From Rhynchospora pubera (Eukaryota > Streptophyta > Magnoliopsida > Poales > Cyperaceae), in the NCBI GenBank assembly GCA_028095005.1, contig CM051462.1:129756752-129820751 (forward strand): a DNA stretch of 64,000 bases, written 5' to 3'. This document shows positions 46,421 through 59,002 of the stretch, piece by piece. The notes under the pieces were generated by a model, which saw only the letters and a program-made list of their open reading frames with translations, was not told the origin of the DNA and made no database searches. How positions within the stretch are numbered: the stretch's first letter is position 1; every line of letters starts with the position of its first letter. A program made the position numbers and the translations under genes.

Positions 46421-49400
46421 CATTAAGCACCATGTATGGAGTGACAAGTTTCCCATAAGAGTACTTCTTGTAGTGACGCATAAACTCCTTTAATGCTCAC
46501 TTTACTCCCACTACTTCTTCTTGAGAGTTTCAATTCATCAATACTACATTATGATTAGCAACAACTACTTTGTTCTTATCATATTCATGGAAGTAGTGCC
46601 TTTTAATATAAAGCATCCTACAAATATATAGTGTCTTATTTGGTTTAAGCTTACAAGTCCACAATACTTGAAATAAGCTTCTCAACACCAAATCTCGAGA
46701 AGTATTATACTTAGAGATCAAAATCTCGTAAGATATCTTCTTCAATAGACTTCGATGGAACATCATTCAGTGTAAACAATATTGTCCTCAAACATAATTC
46801 CCTAATACGAGTCGAATAAGTCCATTTGATTTATTACCGATCGAACTATACAAAATATTGTTCGATACCTCCATTCTTGGACATATTATTCCTCATGGAG
46901 CGAGTTATGAAACTACTTTCATACTCTTTAGATAATATTTCAAATCATATGACTTAACTACTTATTTATTTACCACAATTAATTGTAAGACTTCCATTTT
47001 TCTTGAACGGTCTTTTAAACTTCACTCTTGAACTCCTTTGAACTAGTCAAAAAGTTCATACTTATACCTTATCAAATAGATATGTTAATATCTACAATGA
47101 TCGTTGGTCAAGTAGTAAAGTATCAATAACCTTTCATTACACAAGTACTTATAGGTCTTTATACATCGATATGTATAAGTCCTAATTAGTTCACTTGTCC
47201 TTAAACCTTCATAGGTTAAAGGCGCTTTTGTCATTTAACAAACATGATTCGCATATCAATCGATTTGAAATCGAATTGAATTTCGAGCTCTACGTTACGT
47301 AGACTCTCATAATGCGGTTCTCGTTTATGTATGTGACTAAGCGGTTATATATAACATGAAAGTCAAATACTTTATGTCAAGTCTTACGCATCCTATTTGT
47401 CATTCAAAATTGTTTATCTATTTCAAGCAAATTCAATCAAGATGCATGAAATCATATAAACAAATCCATGATAAAAGAACTTGTCTTTTACAAAACATTA
47501 TCATCCATCATTGAATATGAAATGGAGATATTTTGAGAGGTTAGGATTAAGGTATACAACCTTCAATTCCTAAACAAACTCTTAATAAAGATAACTCTAC
47601 GTATTCAATGGTAATGACTTAAACGAATAAGTCATCTCCTATACGGAGTTTACTTTATATCTCTCGAACATTCTCTTATTCTTCATTGCCAACACATTTC
47701 GTTAAATGCGAGCATATGAACTAGTATCAAGTTACTAGTGTAAATTAGAGATAGTGAGATAATTTGAACGACAAATACACTTTAGGATTAGAATATTTCT
47801 AATCGTCACAATTATGGTATTTCGGACAACCTTTCAAATGCCTCCCATAAACGGCAAATGAAACATCTCATGTGACACATGGTCATCAATGAGAGTCTCG
47901 AAATTTCAACTCATACCTTGGTGAAGTATTTCTTGTATACTTAACCAATTACCTTTTTGCATCAACAAGTGTGCGAAGAAGGTAACATTATATCCTTTAT
48001 AATTCCAAAGAGATCGTATGACAATATCAACAATCCTTGATATCGGAGATTAATATCTCTAGTCATCAATTAGCTACTTCAATCTTTCGATTTGTAAGCT
48101 AATGAAACATTCATATAACTTCTTTTAAAAGAATAATCTCTTGGTCAACTCATATTCTTTATACTCAATCATAAATGATGGAGTTAATATCTACTTTCTC
48201 CAAGAACACTTTCTTGAGTAAGCGGATGAGAACGTACGAGTTAATTTTAGTCCATATGAATTCGCTAATTCAAAGGTCTAGAAATTTCAAATGAGGATAT
48301 TAAGCATACGCTTTATTGAATAACTTTTCGCCAAAAGTCAATCAATCAACGCGTTGCTACGTTCGGGTAGTTTGAGGAAAGTTTTGGGAATTGACATACT
48401 CAAATTTCTCTCCACTAAGATCGTGTCTTAGGAATCGGTATTACTTCTTTAAGTGAATACTTTTAGAAACGAGTTTGTTAATTTTCAAAGATTGATCGCA
48501 ACAAAATTAACAATTTAAACATCTATAACAAAATCAATTTACGGTCATTTAGTTTATGCAATTGTTTTATTTATAACAAATAAAACTCCCACTATATTTA
48601 TTTAATGTCCCTAATATAGTAGGTTTTCCAAGATCCCTATTTTCGTTGAGATGGTGCTAGCGTCGGCGTGACACCAAAACAACTAGATAAGGTAGGTTCT
48701 CCAACCAATCATTCCATATGATTCTTGGTTTGTGAAATATCACATGTACATCCACAAACTTTGCCCCGATGTCCAATCCGATTAGAAAACATCGTTAAGT
48801 AACCTTTCTCTATTTGCTCCTAGTAAATCCGATTTACACCCCGACACGGATGATGGAACACGATGTCCCGCGTCGGCGAGAATGCATCAATGAACGATCA
48901 TACACGTTAGAAGGGGATAGAGAGAAGGAGGGCGATTTAACTTAATCATGTTTTGTTTGGGACAATCAATTAAGTGACACTTGTTTGGTGGTCATGCAAG
49001 CATACACCCATACCTAGCCTATGACAATTCATAGCAATCACAAGCAATCACATATAAGCATCTCATAGTTGTGGGTTTGTATGGCTCCCGCTTGCATTAG
49101 TTTCGCCACATCGTCCATGGAGCAAAACTAATCTAATCCTTGTACCTCCCACTAAATTCTATAAGGATCTAAATCCTATATAAAATAAAGATACAAAATA
49201 CATGTGAAAACATCCTATTCCCATCCTAGCCTTAGGGGCATGCAAGCCTCACAAGTTACATTAAAATTAATCAACAAATTAATTAATTAATGGCACCAAA
49301 GGCCGCATTACAAACATTCACACATGCATTCAAATACAACCACAAGGCATTGAGTCTTGAGCCATACTAAACCCACTATCCACCTACAAAACAAAGTTAG

Positions 49401-50616
49401 CACATACAAGCACTTTGTTTCCAATTAACGATTTTCAAGCATCTTTGCGTATCGTTTGCTATAAGTAAATTCCGTGTACAAATTCTCAATTTTAAACAAC
49501 CAAACTTGTTTAAATTCATTTAGAAAGTTCTTTCAACATCCCATAACTGAAAGGAGATCAAACAAGGAGTTTTCTAATTAATTTCAACTAGTTTGAATAC
49601 TTAGAAAAACAGTAATTTACCAAAAAACGTAACTAATGGAATCCAACAAAAACAACAGTTTTCGGTCTCCAAAAATTCTCAAATAAATTACTTAAGCTCC
49701 TTATCATAATTGTGATTACCAGTAAAAATTTCAAGAAGAGATCTTAAACCATCTGGGAGAATAAAAAATGACAAATCTCTTACAAGTGCACGAAACACCG
49801 TTATGAGATTTTCAGCTTATCCTCTCAACCATTTGGTCTGTTAGACCACCTTCTATCCAGTTTTTATATATACAATATACATAGAAAAACTTGTTTAGAC
49901 TACAGGCTATCCATTCATGAAAAGAAAACAACCAAGTTCAGTTCAATAATATTAAGTTACATGCTAAACAATCAACAAATTCTGTACTGGAACAGACTGT
50001 CGATCGAAATATTTTAACCTAGTTGAAGGTCCAAACTTCCACGAAAAATTATGAAATTAATTTTCCTGGAATCCTAACTCAAAATAGAACAACTCCATTT
50101 AAACAGAATTTTTAAAGGAGTTCTCAGTTGGTACAGTTTATTAGAACAATCGATTTGCTCAACAAACTGGATCTGACAAGATCTTCCTTTTCATACTTGA
50201 AAACCCACAAATTAATCCGAGTCATGCAACAATTTATACATGCTCAGAAAGAGTTTCAAGTCCTCTTTATTTCTAGCCATAGAACACTGGTACTTATATT
50301 CAAAATATAAATCTTTCAAGCCATTCAAACAGGACAGTGCGAGCAGAAACTGGTTCTGCGCACTGTCGCCGTTTTATTCACAGTAAATCTATACTAATTC
50401 AGAAAAATGTGAATCCAACGCCAAAAGAATCACAATCCAAAGATCTACAACTTTTATGTAGATGGAAAGATCTTCCAGAGAACTTATCAAAGCGAAAAAC
50501 GCGAAACAACACAGAAAATACCATTTCCAGACAGCAAACAAACGCATCATCTCTACTAATCCGTTAATTAGCCAATTTCTCTTAATTAAGTGTCAAAATA
50601 GCTTAAGTACGACCAA
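46421..50616 (-). other. Internal non-coding region of Copia element
   Basis: No readable gag, protease or integrase. The part nearest the primer site (about 48600-50600) looks non-coding, with a GC-richer patch at 48660-48900. Short ORFs only. Confidence 0.5.
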
Positions 50617-50629
50617 GGCTCTGATACCA
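50617..50629 (-). promoter_or_regulatory. Primer binding site, initiator tRNA-Met
   Basis: Minus-strand TGGTATCAGAGCC, one base from the 5' LTR. It is complementary to the 3' end of plant initiator tRNA-Met. Confidence 0.92.
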
Positions 50630-50630
50630 C

Positions 50631-52409
50631 TGTTAGAAAGTGTGCTAATTTTCATTTGTATGCTAATTACCAATTAATTAACCAAGCAAACAAAGCACAC
50701 ACAAGATCTAGTACCTAGCTATTTCGACACAAGAGAAAAAGAGGTGGAAGTTTGTACCTCCCGCGAAATCGTATTCGCGGGGCTCGATCCTACGGCATGG
50801 GAATCGATGGGGTGCTCTCCTTCGCCTCCTAATCGCGCGCCTCGAGTCCACCAAGGAAACTAACCATTCTCATAGGTCCTATGCTAGTAGGAACTAGAGG
50901 AATGCTCATCCCTTTACTATTCTTGAACTAATTTTAGGAATAGCTATTCTCAACACATGAGACCTATTAATAATCAATGGAAGAGAGCAAAAATGGAATA
51001 GAGAAAACCAATTTTCTCTCTTTGAAAGTGGCGGCTAGAGAAGGAGGCAAGAGGAGGAGAGAGAACTAGGGTTGGAAGGCACCAACTAGTGGTCCTTATA
51101 TAGAGATCAAGTCCAACCTTCTCACCTCACTATTTACTCTTTTGCCATCACCTAAGGCCGGCCATATTAAAGGCCTAAATGGGCCTTTTCCATATTTTAA
51201 TTAATCTCTCTCAAGCCTACTATATCAAATATATAATGGGCCTTTTCAATTGATTATTATTTCGGCTCATAACGGCTAATTAAATTAAGCCTATTTATTC
51301 AATATAATTCCTACAATTATATTAAATATTGTTGAGCATAATTAATCATCAACTTAATGATAATTACTTTGGGATAAGCATATGTATTAAATTAATTTCT
51401 ATATGATCCTTTTGATATAATTAATTATAACGGTTTGCAACAGTATATAATTAATTAATCAACACATCATATTTTTGCATTCTCCAATGCAAACAAATCA
51501 ATTAATACATTGTATGGTTAAAATCCTATTTGTGTGACCCTTTGAGGATTTATGCTAAGTTGGACATGGAATTAAATCGCTATTTAATTCCAATAATCAT
51601 AAGCGGTATCTAGCAACACGTTATGATTCCCAATTCACATAAATAGTGTACTGCTACAATATTTCAATCCTGCATAAGAGAATAAATGTATTTCCCTATT
51701 TTGATTCTTATGTCACACGATATCATCGTATAATCCAAGATAGGAATGTGTCATTCTTGCAGATTATACGTTTCTTGATCTAGAGATAATTGTATAAAGT
51801 TGCATGCAAACAATCTATCTCCATCAAGGGGCCCAAACAGATATCGTCACTCACTAAGTGAATTAATGAGGGACATACGGTTTTCTTGATGATTAACTTT
51901 TCCCCGCACAATTCAAGAGAACATAAATAAAGTCCGTATAGCAGCCCTTATCGGGAATCAGCGGTAGACAGTATTTATTGAACCTATCCTCATGTGGAAA
52001 AGATAAACATCTCAAACTTAGAACCAAAATCATAACGAAATAAACAATGACACATAACACAATCCATATGTTTATTTCGATGGGTCAAGTCCTGTGCTAT
52101 GTTCCATAACATACACATATGCAATTAAGTTGGTAACTCTTTACCTATGATTTGTAGAACTTAATCATCACTTAACTTGCATACTAATCTTATAAGATAA
52201 TTAATGTTCCTTGTTAATTATCAAGATTACGGACCGTTTAGATTTATTATTGTCATTCTAAAGAATGATCAACAGAGATCTACAATTCAGATCCTCAACC
52301 TGAATGATCTGTCAATAATAAACCTAGGAACAGATGATAAAATCTCATCCAAAACATAAACTAATAATTAAGTCATTAAATTATTGACTTCTAGGACATA
52401 ACTCTAACA
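50631..52409 (-). repeat. 5' LTR of Copia element
   Basis: Same length as the other LTR, with about four base differences seen by eye. TATA-like TATATAAGG on the minus strand around 51095-51103. Confidence 0.92.
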
Positions 52410-52414
52410 AATCT

Positions 52415-52589
52415 TCCCTTTAACTTTCACTCTATCCTCTCATCTCATGTCTCACGCGCATCCCTCCCCTCTAACTTTAATTTTTGGTGCTACGCTAGGA
52501 GCACATTTCTGTTCCTGATACATTCCCTCTCTCTCCTTTTCTGTTCCTCGACTCTCGTCTGCACTCTATATACTTATATTAAGATGATC
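52415..52589. other. Intergenic, CT-rich
   Basis: Pyrimidine-rich DNA right of the Copia element. No gene seen. Confidence 0.4.
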
Positions 52590-52830
52590 ACTTATTACAA
52601 CTAACTGAACATTTACGATTACAAGATGATATTTTTTATATCTAATAAAAGCACTAATAAAATAATATCTTGTTACCACTAACTGAATATTTATACTTAA
52701 TAAACCAAACATTTATGCTTAATAAATTGAACATTTATATCTAATAAACTGAACATTTATACTTACCAAACTGAACATTTATTAAACTGAACATTGATGC
52801 TTATAATATTTTAATAAACTGAACATTTAT
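52590..52830. repeat. Degenerate minisatellite, unit about 22 bases
   Basis: Repeated AACTGAACATTTATACTTAA-like units with drift. Related words (AAGATGATCACTTATTA) continue to about 52990. Confidence 0.8.
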
Positions 52831-53621
52831 AAGATGATCCCTTATTATATCTAATAGACTTACAAGATGATCACTTATTATAACAACGATCCCTTATTGA
52901 TCTAATAAATACACTTGTAAGATGATTCCTTGTTACAACAAGCTGAACACTTATAGTTATTAGTTGCTCACTTATTATGACAACTTTAGGACTAAAAATA
53001 GAGGATTTATAACGAAACGAGTAGGGAGAAGGGAGAAGTAGCAGATCTGGATCGCGAGAAAAAGGAGGTGAGATGAGGCCATGGATCTTCAAGAGGTTGT
53101 CGATTTTAGAGTAGAAGAAGAAGATGACGGAGAAGAAGACGAGACGAGTGAGGTGAGATGCGACCATGGAGAGATTGGAGAGAGATGAATTGCGAAAGGG
53201 AAGGTTGGACCTGAAGGAGAGAGAGAGAGAGAAGAGAGAGGAGATTGCGGGTCAAGAGAGCGAAGAGAGGCGAAAAGAGGTAAGGCGCTCTCCGATCTAG
53301 ATCTGTACATAAATAGAAAAGGAAAGAAAAGGTATGGATGGAAGGATACTGAGGAAGGAAGGGGAGACATTGGAGGGTAGAGGAAGGAAAGAGTAGAATG
53401 AGACGGAGGACAATTTTTAGGATAATTGTAAGTAATTCTTTATTGAAAGTAGACTTGCACGAAATGTTTTGCATTTGCTTGAGGTTTAGAGGTGACTGAA
53501 ATAGTTAAGAAGGCTAGCATTACTATTAAGAAAAACATTTAATTTTCTTTAAAGACTATAGATAGAAGATTGAGTAATTTTAATTATCAAAACGCACTGA
53601 ACCCTAAATTTTGCATAACTA
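52831..53621. other. Intergenic, purine-rich centre
   Basis: GA-rich at 53030-53400. Minus-strand open frames there are Ser/Leu-rich products of the CT composition and are not called. No other feature. Confidence 0.4.
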
Positions 53622-54135
53622 GGGGTGAGCAAAAAGCTCGTAACTCGTGAGTTACTCGAACTCGACTCGTGAAAAGTTCGATTATAACTCGAGCTAAAAG
53701 AACTCGAGTTGGCATAACTCGAGTTGAAGCAACTCGATTAATAAACGTGTCGAGTTTGAGTTAGGCTCAACTCGGCTCGTTGACTCGTGAGCTGACTTGT
53801 GACATAATAAATTTTAATTTTTTGGAGATCATCACCATGATCTATGAGTATTAATATTGAGTTTCAAGACATATTTGCTTCAAATCAATGAAAAATAATA
53901 AAATTGATAATAAATTTTATTTTTTTTATATTATTGTAATACTCATAAATAATTATTGAATCTATTCACTATATTCACGAGTTGAATACCGAGCCACGAG
54001 TTGACTCGAGTTACAAAATGACGAGTTCGAATTAGCTCGAATAGCTCGAAACTGCCTTCCGAACGAGTCACGAGTTGACTCGAATTGTAACGAGTTCGAG
54101 TTTGAGTTATGCTCAACTCGCTCGTATACAGCCGG
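53622..54135. mobile_element. Element built of ACTCGAGTT-like words
   Basis: Starts TAGGGGTGAGCAAAAAGCTC and ends near GCTCGTATACAGCC; other copies of this type end in CTCGTATACACCCCTA-like sequence, so the right end seems decayed. Both ends are dense in ACTCGAGTT and CGAGTTCGAG, with an AT-rich middle. No target duplication found. Confidence 0.5.
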
Positions 54136-54578
54136 CACAGCCACAATTTCCGTTGGACTGGACTGTACACAAAATTAAAGCTTGATGTCAATTTCCTTTT
54201 GATATTTTTGATGGATTCAGTGAAAATATTTGAAAACTTGACGCAAATTAATTAATTAAGATTATAAATACAAAAGTATAATAACATAAGACTTAAAAGT
54301 TAGTGCGAGTGATTTTGACCGCGCGCCTTGGGAAAATTTACACGAATTTTGGTGTAACTATTTTATCCCGAATTGTACAGTTTGTACTTAGGGTGGAAAG
54401 ACATGCCGAAAATAAAATTCATTACCACGGAGAGAAAAATTGTTGACCGAACAGCTCTACAGAAATATGTTCCGTCAATTGCAAAATCTCATGAATTCTC
54501 ATAGAAATAATTAAGAACATCCAAACACGTGTCTCTTTTCGTCTTTCCTGTGATTGATTGATTGATTGAAATCACATT
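54136..54578. other. Intergenic, no gene seen
   Basis: Unremarkable; a (GATT)n run at 54551-54568. Confidence 0.4.
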
Positions 54579-54718
54579 GGGGCTGTTTGGATTCTTCATA
54601 TTCTTAGACATAAATTTATTATAAACAATTTAAACTCTTCATAAAATTATACACTTTTCAATACTTTATGCTTAGGAATAAAAAATTCATCATATTCCTA
54701 AGCGATCCAAACGGATCT
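54579..54718. mobile_element. Small MITE, relative of 40583-40740
   Basis: Left GGGGCTGTTTGGATTC, right in reverse complement AGATCCGTTTGGATCGCTTA. The middle shares TACACTTTTCAATA with the copy at 40.6 kb. Confidence 0.55.
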
Positions 54719-57324
54719 AATATCTTTTTGAATGAATAAACAACAATACATGCAAGTCAAATTCACGAAGTCAACTCCTGAAAAAAAAATTATATCGCGT
54801 TTTTTTCCCGTTTGGGAGTGACACGCGTCCTTTTGGATTGGATGATCAGTTTTTAAACAGACAAGTATTTTCTTTTTTTTTTACAAAAAAAAAAAGAAAT
54901 TGGAAAGACAAGTCTGCACTATCAAGTATATATTAACCACGTCTTCATGCTTTGGGGGTGGGGGGGGGGGGAGCGAGTATTAGGGGGGCTTAGGGCCTGC
55001 CAACTGTCACATATAAATTTCATTTAAAATATACTTCATTTTTTATTCAATAAATAAAAGCAAAACTATATATAATTTTTCTTAGGATAACTTATTCGAA
55101 AACCAACCCTTGTTTTGAATAGCGAAAGACAACACATTTTGAATGAAGATTGTGAATATAAAATTGATCCGTAGATCTCTTATGAATATCTAATTTTGAA
55201 AAGAAAAATAATAAAAGGCTTTGGTCATCTCTCTCGACGAGTAAACTATTAAGCACACAAATGATATATTTAGGAATAAAATATTAGTTTGTGCGGATGA
55301 GATGGCATGTATTATTTTTTTATTTCAACTACTCGTGGCTCCAAAGCCTTTTAAGATTTATAGATATTTTTATCAAAATATTAAAAAGTTATTTTTCCAT
55401 TGAAATTAAATTGCAATTGGAAGAGGCGTTGCTGTCATTTCTTTTTCGGCTCAGCCCCTGATTAACAAGCTGGTGAGATACTATGTTCTCAGCTTTGCCA
55501 TGAACTCATTAAAGCTAAAATGTAAAGTTAATGCCTCAAAACCTCCTTTGATGTTCTCCAGTTAATATCAATTGGATAAAATTTCTGTTAAGAAGCCACA
55601 CCAATTTCTAACTACTTAACTTGAATATGTTTATAGATTTTATATAGACGAAAAATAATTGTTATTTCTGGCGACAAATTTTTTAAAAACTAATTTAACA
55701 GCTAAGTACAAATTAGCAATTAGAATAATATTGCTCCTCATAATACTTTTAAGAAAATGGATTAATATTATTTTTGAAAGCTATTGTTTTTGTCAGCTCG
55801 GTTTTTCATCCAAATAAATCCTGTAAATACAATATGCTCGTCAAAAGCTATTTTTATTTTCTTTTTCACAAATTGCAAAGAAAATACTGAATTAATAACA
55901 TTCTGCATTTTACAGGGCAGGAAAAAAGAAAATAAAAATAAAAAAGAAGAAGCAAGATTCAATGCACCAGCAACGTCCCAGTCAGTTCGCCTTTGTATTA
56001 ATGAAAAATGCATCTAACCTTTTTCCTCCTAATTTTTTGGGTGTCGCTATCTGGGGCCGGAGAAGCACACTACACAACTACAGACCACGAAAATTCAACA
56101 TGAGGTTCTGAGAGTAACTCCAAATCAGTATCGAAGCGCCACAATTTATTTATACATGTAAGATCAATGTCATGTCTAGCTAAGAGGGTCCAATTCTCTA
56201 CTCTTTAGTACTCAGATCATTACAAAGACTTATCTATCACCAATAAGGCAATTATTTATATAATATTTTATACAATAGAATTACTAATTTTTTTTCCTTT
56301 ATGTTCCTCCTGCCTCTGAAAAGAAAGTTACGGTTAACATTGCATGACAAAAATATCAAGCATATTACATCACTGACTCCATGATGCCGTCCATTTTCTT
56401 TTACAGGCAATTATAGTTTTTTAAGTTTGAAAAAAATTTCTTGAAAATAAGTGCTCAGCACAATGATTATTATTGGATATTTAAATCTTCAAAATTATTA
56501 TTTTTTATTTTTTAGATCTAAAGAGACCAAACCTTGCAGCTTTAAATATTCACGAGAAATTCTCCAATCAAATCTCAAACATCTCACTTCTACTCGTGAA
56601 GTTTTGGCCAAAACCGCTAACTAAAAATTGCTTTTCAACCCTCATGATATTTTAAAAAGGTAAAAATTTTGAAACATCTTACTTGAACCTTCTTTCCTTA
56701 AAAAATAATTAACTAGACAGTAACAGACAAATTTATTGTCTATCAACAAAGAAGATGAATTAATTTGGAATATAGTAGAATTTGTTTGAGGACCACATAG
56801 AAAATCTAAAAGCTTCTAGGATGAAAATGAAAAGCAAAGATGATATTTATTATTGCTTAGAAAATTGTGTTCTAATCGAATGTATTTGAGAATGTCATGG
56901 GATATTCTCGGTGCGCACATAGTGCAGAGATTTCGCTTAGTGGAATATTCTTGTATATCAATGAAACAAATCATAGGGAAAGTGATAACTTTGTCTCAAC
57001 GTAATAATATATCTATTGGCCAAAATTGGGCCTGCCTCTTGATTTTGATTTTTCTTTTTTCCAAATTCAGTGGTTGCAATAAATGCTTTTGTCTGCTTCC
57101 AAAATTACTTCAGCCTTCAGCCATCAAAATCATCACTGTGTTTAACATAACTCTGGCTTTAATTGGTTACGAAGAATTAAGAAAATCTAGCTTGAATCGC
57201 AACCTAGATTGTTGTTGAAAACTTGGATATTTCACTCAATCAAGCTGATTAGAATATACAATGAGATGTGGATAAGAATGTCTTTAATTTATACATGCAA
57301 TGAGATGTGGGACATCATGGTATA
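54719..57324. other. Intergenic, no gene seen
   Basis: AT-rich, with a poly-G tract at 54954-54971. An open frame of 121 codons at 56853-57218 (+) has no recognisable features and is not called. Confidence 0.4.
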
Positions 57325-57333
57325 ATTTTTTTT

Positions 57334-58013
57334 CGGAATTGCTTAAGACCATCCTCTAGATTCCATCATCCTTCATCATCCCCAGTGTGAACACACATTT
57401 TTGGTCCCCACTATTTTGGTGAATTTATTCGAAATTGTTCTCCCTCCCATCCTTTCTATTTTTGGTCCCCACTGTTTCTCTTCTTCTCATCCTTTCCTAT
57501 TTTGGTCCCCACTATTTCTCTCTCTCTCATTTTTTTATTTTTGGTCCCCACTGTTTTTCTTAATAGTTTATATATATAACTGTTGAAGTTATATATGTAA
57601 CTGTTGAAGTTAATATATATAACTGTTGAAGTTATATATGTACTGTTGAAATTCTATATGTAACAGTTTAGGTTAATATGTTATATATGTAACTGTTGAA
57701 GTTAATATATATAACTGTTGAAGTTATATATGTAACTATTGAAGTTATATATGTAATTATTGAAGTTAATATGTTATATATGTAACCGTTGAAGTTAATA
57801 TATATAACTGTTGAAGTTATTTATGTAGCTGTTGTAGTTAATATAAGTAATTGTTGTCCCAAATATATTGGAGATTGACTTGTGTTCCCACTGAAATAGG
57901 AGGGAGAAAAATAGTGGGGACAAAAAATATTCTAAAAATAGAAAAAACTAAAATGTGTTCCCACTTGAGATGATGGGGATGATGGATCTTGGGGATGATC
58001 CTTATCACCCCCG
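57334..58013. mobile_element. Mutator-like MITE 1 with minisatellite core
   Basis: Flanked by ATTTTTTTT (57325-57333 and 58014-58022). Ends CGGAATTGCTTAAGACCATC and, in reverse complement, CGGGGGTGATAAGGATCATC. The inverted arms extend about 130 bases (TCATCATCCCC, GTGTGAACACA / GTGGGAACACA, TTGGTCCCCACT / TTGTCCCCACT). The core 57570-57860 is a tandem repeat of GTTGAAGTTATATATGTAAC-like units. A 9-bp duplication fits the Mutator class, though a T-run is weak evidence alone. Confidence 0.75.
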
Positions 58014-58032
58014 ATTTTTTTTAAATTACTTG

Positions 58033-58993
58033 CGGAATTGATTAGTATCATCCCAGCATTTCTATCATCCCCACCATCCTTTAGGAAACGCGTTTATTTT
58101 TTTTCATTTTTAGAAAACGTGTTTGAATTCTCTCTTCCACTTTCGGAAATCCAGAAAACGCGTTTCTATGCGTACGCTACTCCCCCGCCCCACCCCTCCC
58201 GCGTACGATCCCCCTCCCCCTCGCCCCACCCTCCTTTTGCCCCTCTCACACACTTCATAACCCGTTGAAATTAATATTCATAAATGTTGAAGCTAATGTC
58301 GTAATTGTTGAAGTTGACATATTTAAATGTTGAAGGTAATATTTGAAGTGAGCATATTTAAATTGTTGGAGTTGTCATATATATTAACTTCAACAATTAT
58401 ATATATTAACTTCAACATTTAAATATGCCAACTTCAACTTCAACAATTGGTCTATTTATATATATTAAATGTTAATATATATAACTGTTGAGGTTAATAT
58501 CGTTACTGTTGAAGTTAATATATATAACTGTTGAAGTTATATGTGTAACTGTTGAAGTTATATATGTAGCTGTTGAAGTTATATATGTAACTGTTGTATA
58601 ATATGTTATATATGTAACTGTTGAATTTAATATATATAACTGTTAAAGTTAATATATATAATTGTTGAACTTGGCATATTTAAATGTTGAAGGTAATATT
58701 TGAAGTGGGCATATTTAAATTGTTGAAGTTGGCATATATATTAACTTCAACAGTTACGGTATTAACTTCAACATTTAAATATGTTAATCTCAACAGTTAG
58801 AATCAATATATAGTGTGTGTGTGAGAGGGAAGGGGGAGCATACGCGGGAGGGGTGGGAGGGGGGACGAGCGTACGCGACAGGGAGGGAAACATAACGATT
58901 TTCAGAAATAGAAAACGCGTAGAGCCAAAAATAGAAAAAATACGTGAGAATAATGGGGATGATGAATATCGGGGATAATCCTTATCACCTCCG
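58033..58993. mobile_element. Mutator-like MITE 2 with minisatellite core
   Basis: Flanked by AATTACTTG (58024-58032 and 58994-59002), a perfect 9-bp duplication. Ends CGGAATTGATTAGTATCATC and, in reverse complement, CGGAGGTGATAAGGATTATC. Arms of about 190 bases include AAAACGCGT, GCGTACGC and CCCACCCCTCCCGCGTA. The core 58262-58800 repeats GTTGAAGTTAATATATATAA-like units in both orientations. Same superfamily as MITE 1, ten bases of unduplicated DNA away. Confidence 0.85.
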
Positions 58994-59002
58994 AATTACT
59001 TG

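Larger units (their letters stand above)
42698..52409 (-). mobile_element. Complete Copia-type LTR retrotransposon with degenerate pol
   Basis: Two LTRs of 1,779 bases (42698-44476 and 50631-52409), TGTTAGAAAG to CTCTAACA, flanked by AATCT at 42693-42697 and 52410-52414. The primer site for initiator tRNA-Met sits beside the right LTR and the polypurine tract beside the left LTR, so the element reads on the minus strand. I see only about four differences between the LTRs, so the insertion is recent. Yet the internal 6.1 kb has no intact ORF; only broken reverse transcriptase and RNase H pieces can be read. It was probably moved by another element's proteins. Confidence 0.92.

Noticed and set aside
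53089..53474. Overlapping minus-strand frames rich in Ser and Leu
   Set aside because: They come from a CT-rich strand, overlap in two frames and have no domain.
56853..57218. 121-codon open frame
   Set aside because: No domain, Cys- and Ile-rich composition typical of chance frames in AT-rich DNA.
58038..58268. 76-codon open frame in the arm of MITE 2
   Set aside because: It lies within the inverted arm of a MITE and has no protein-like composition.
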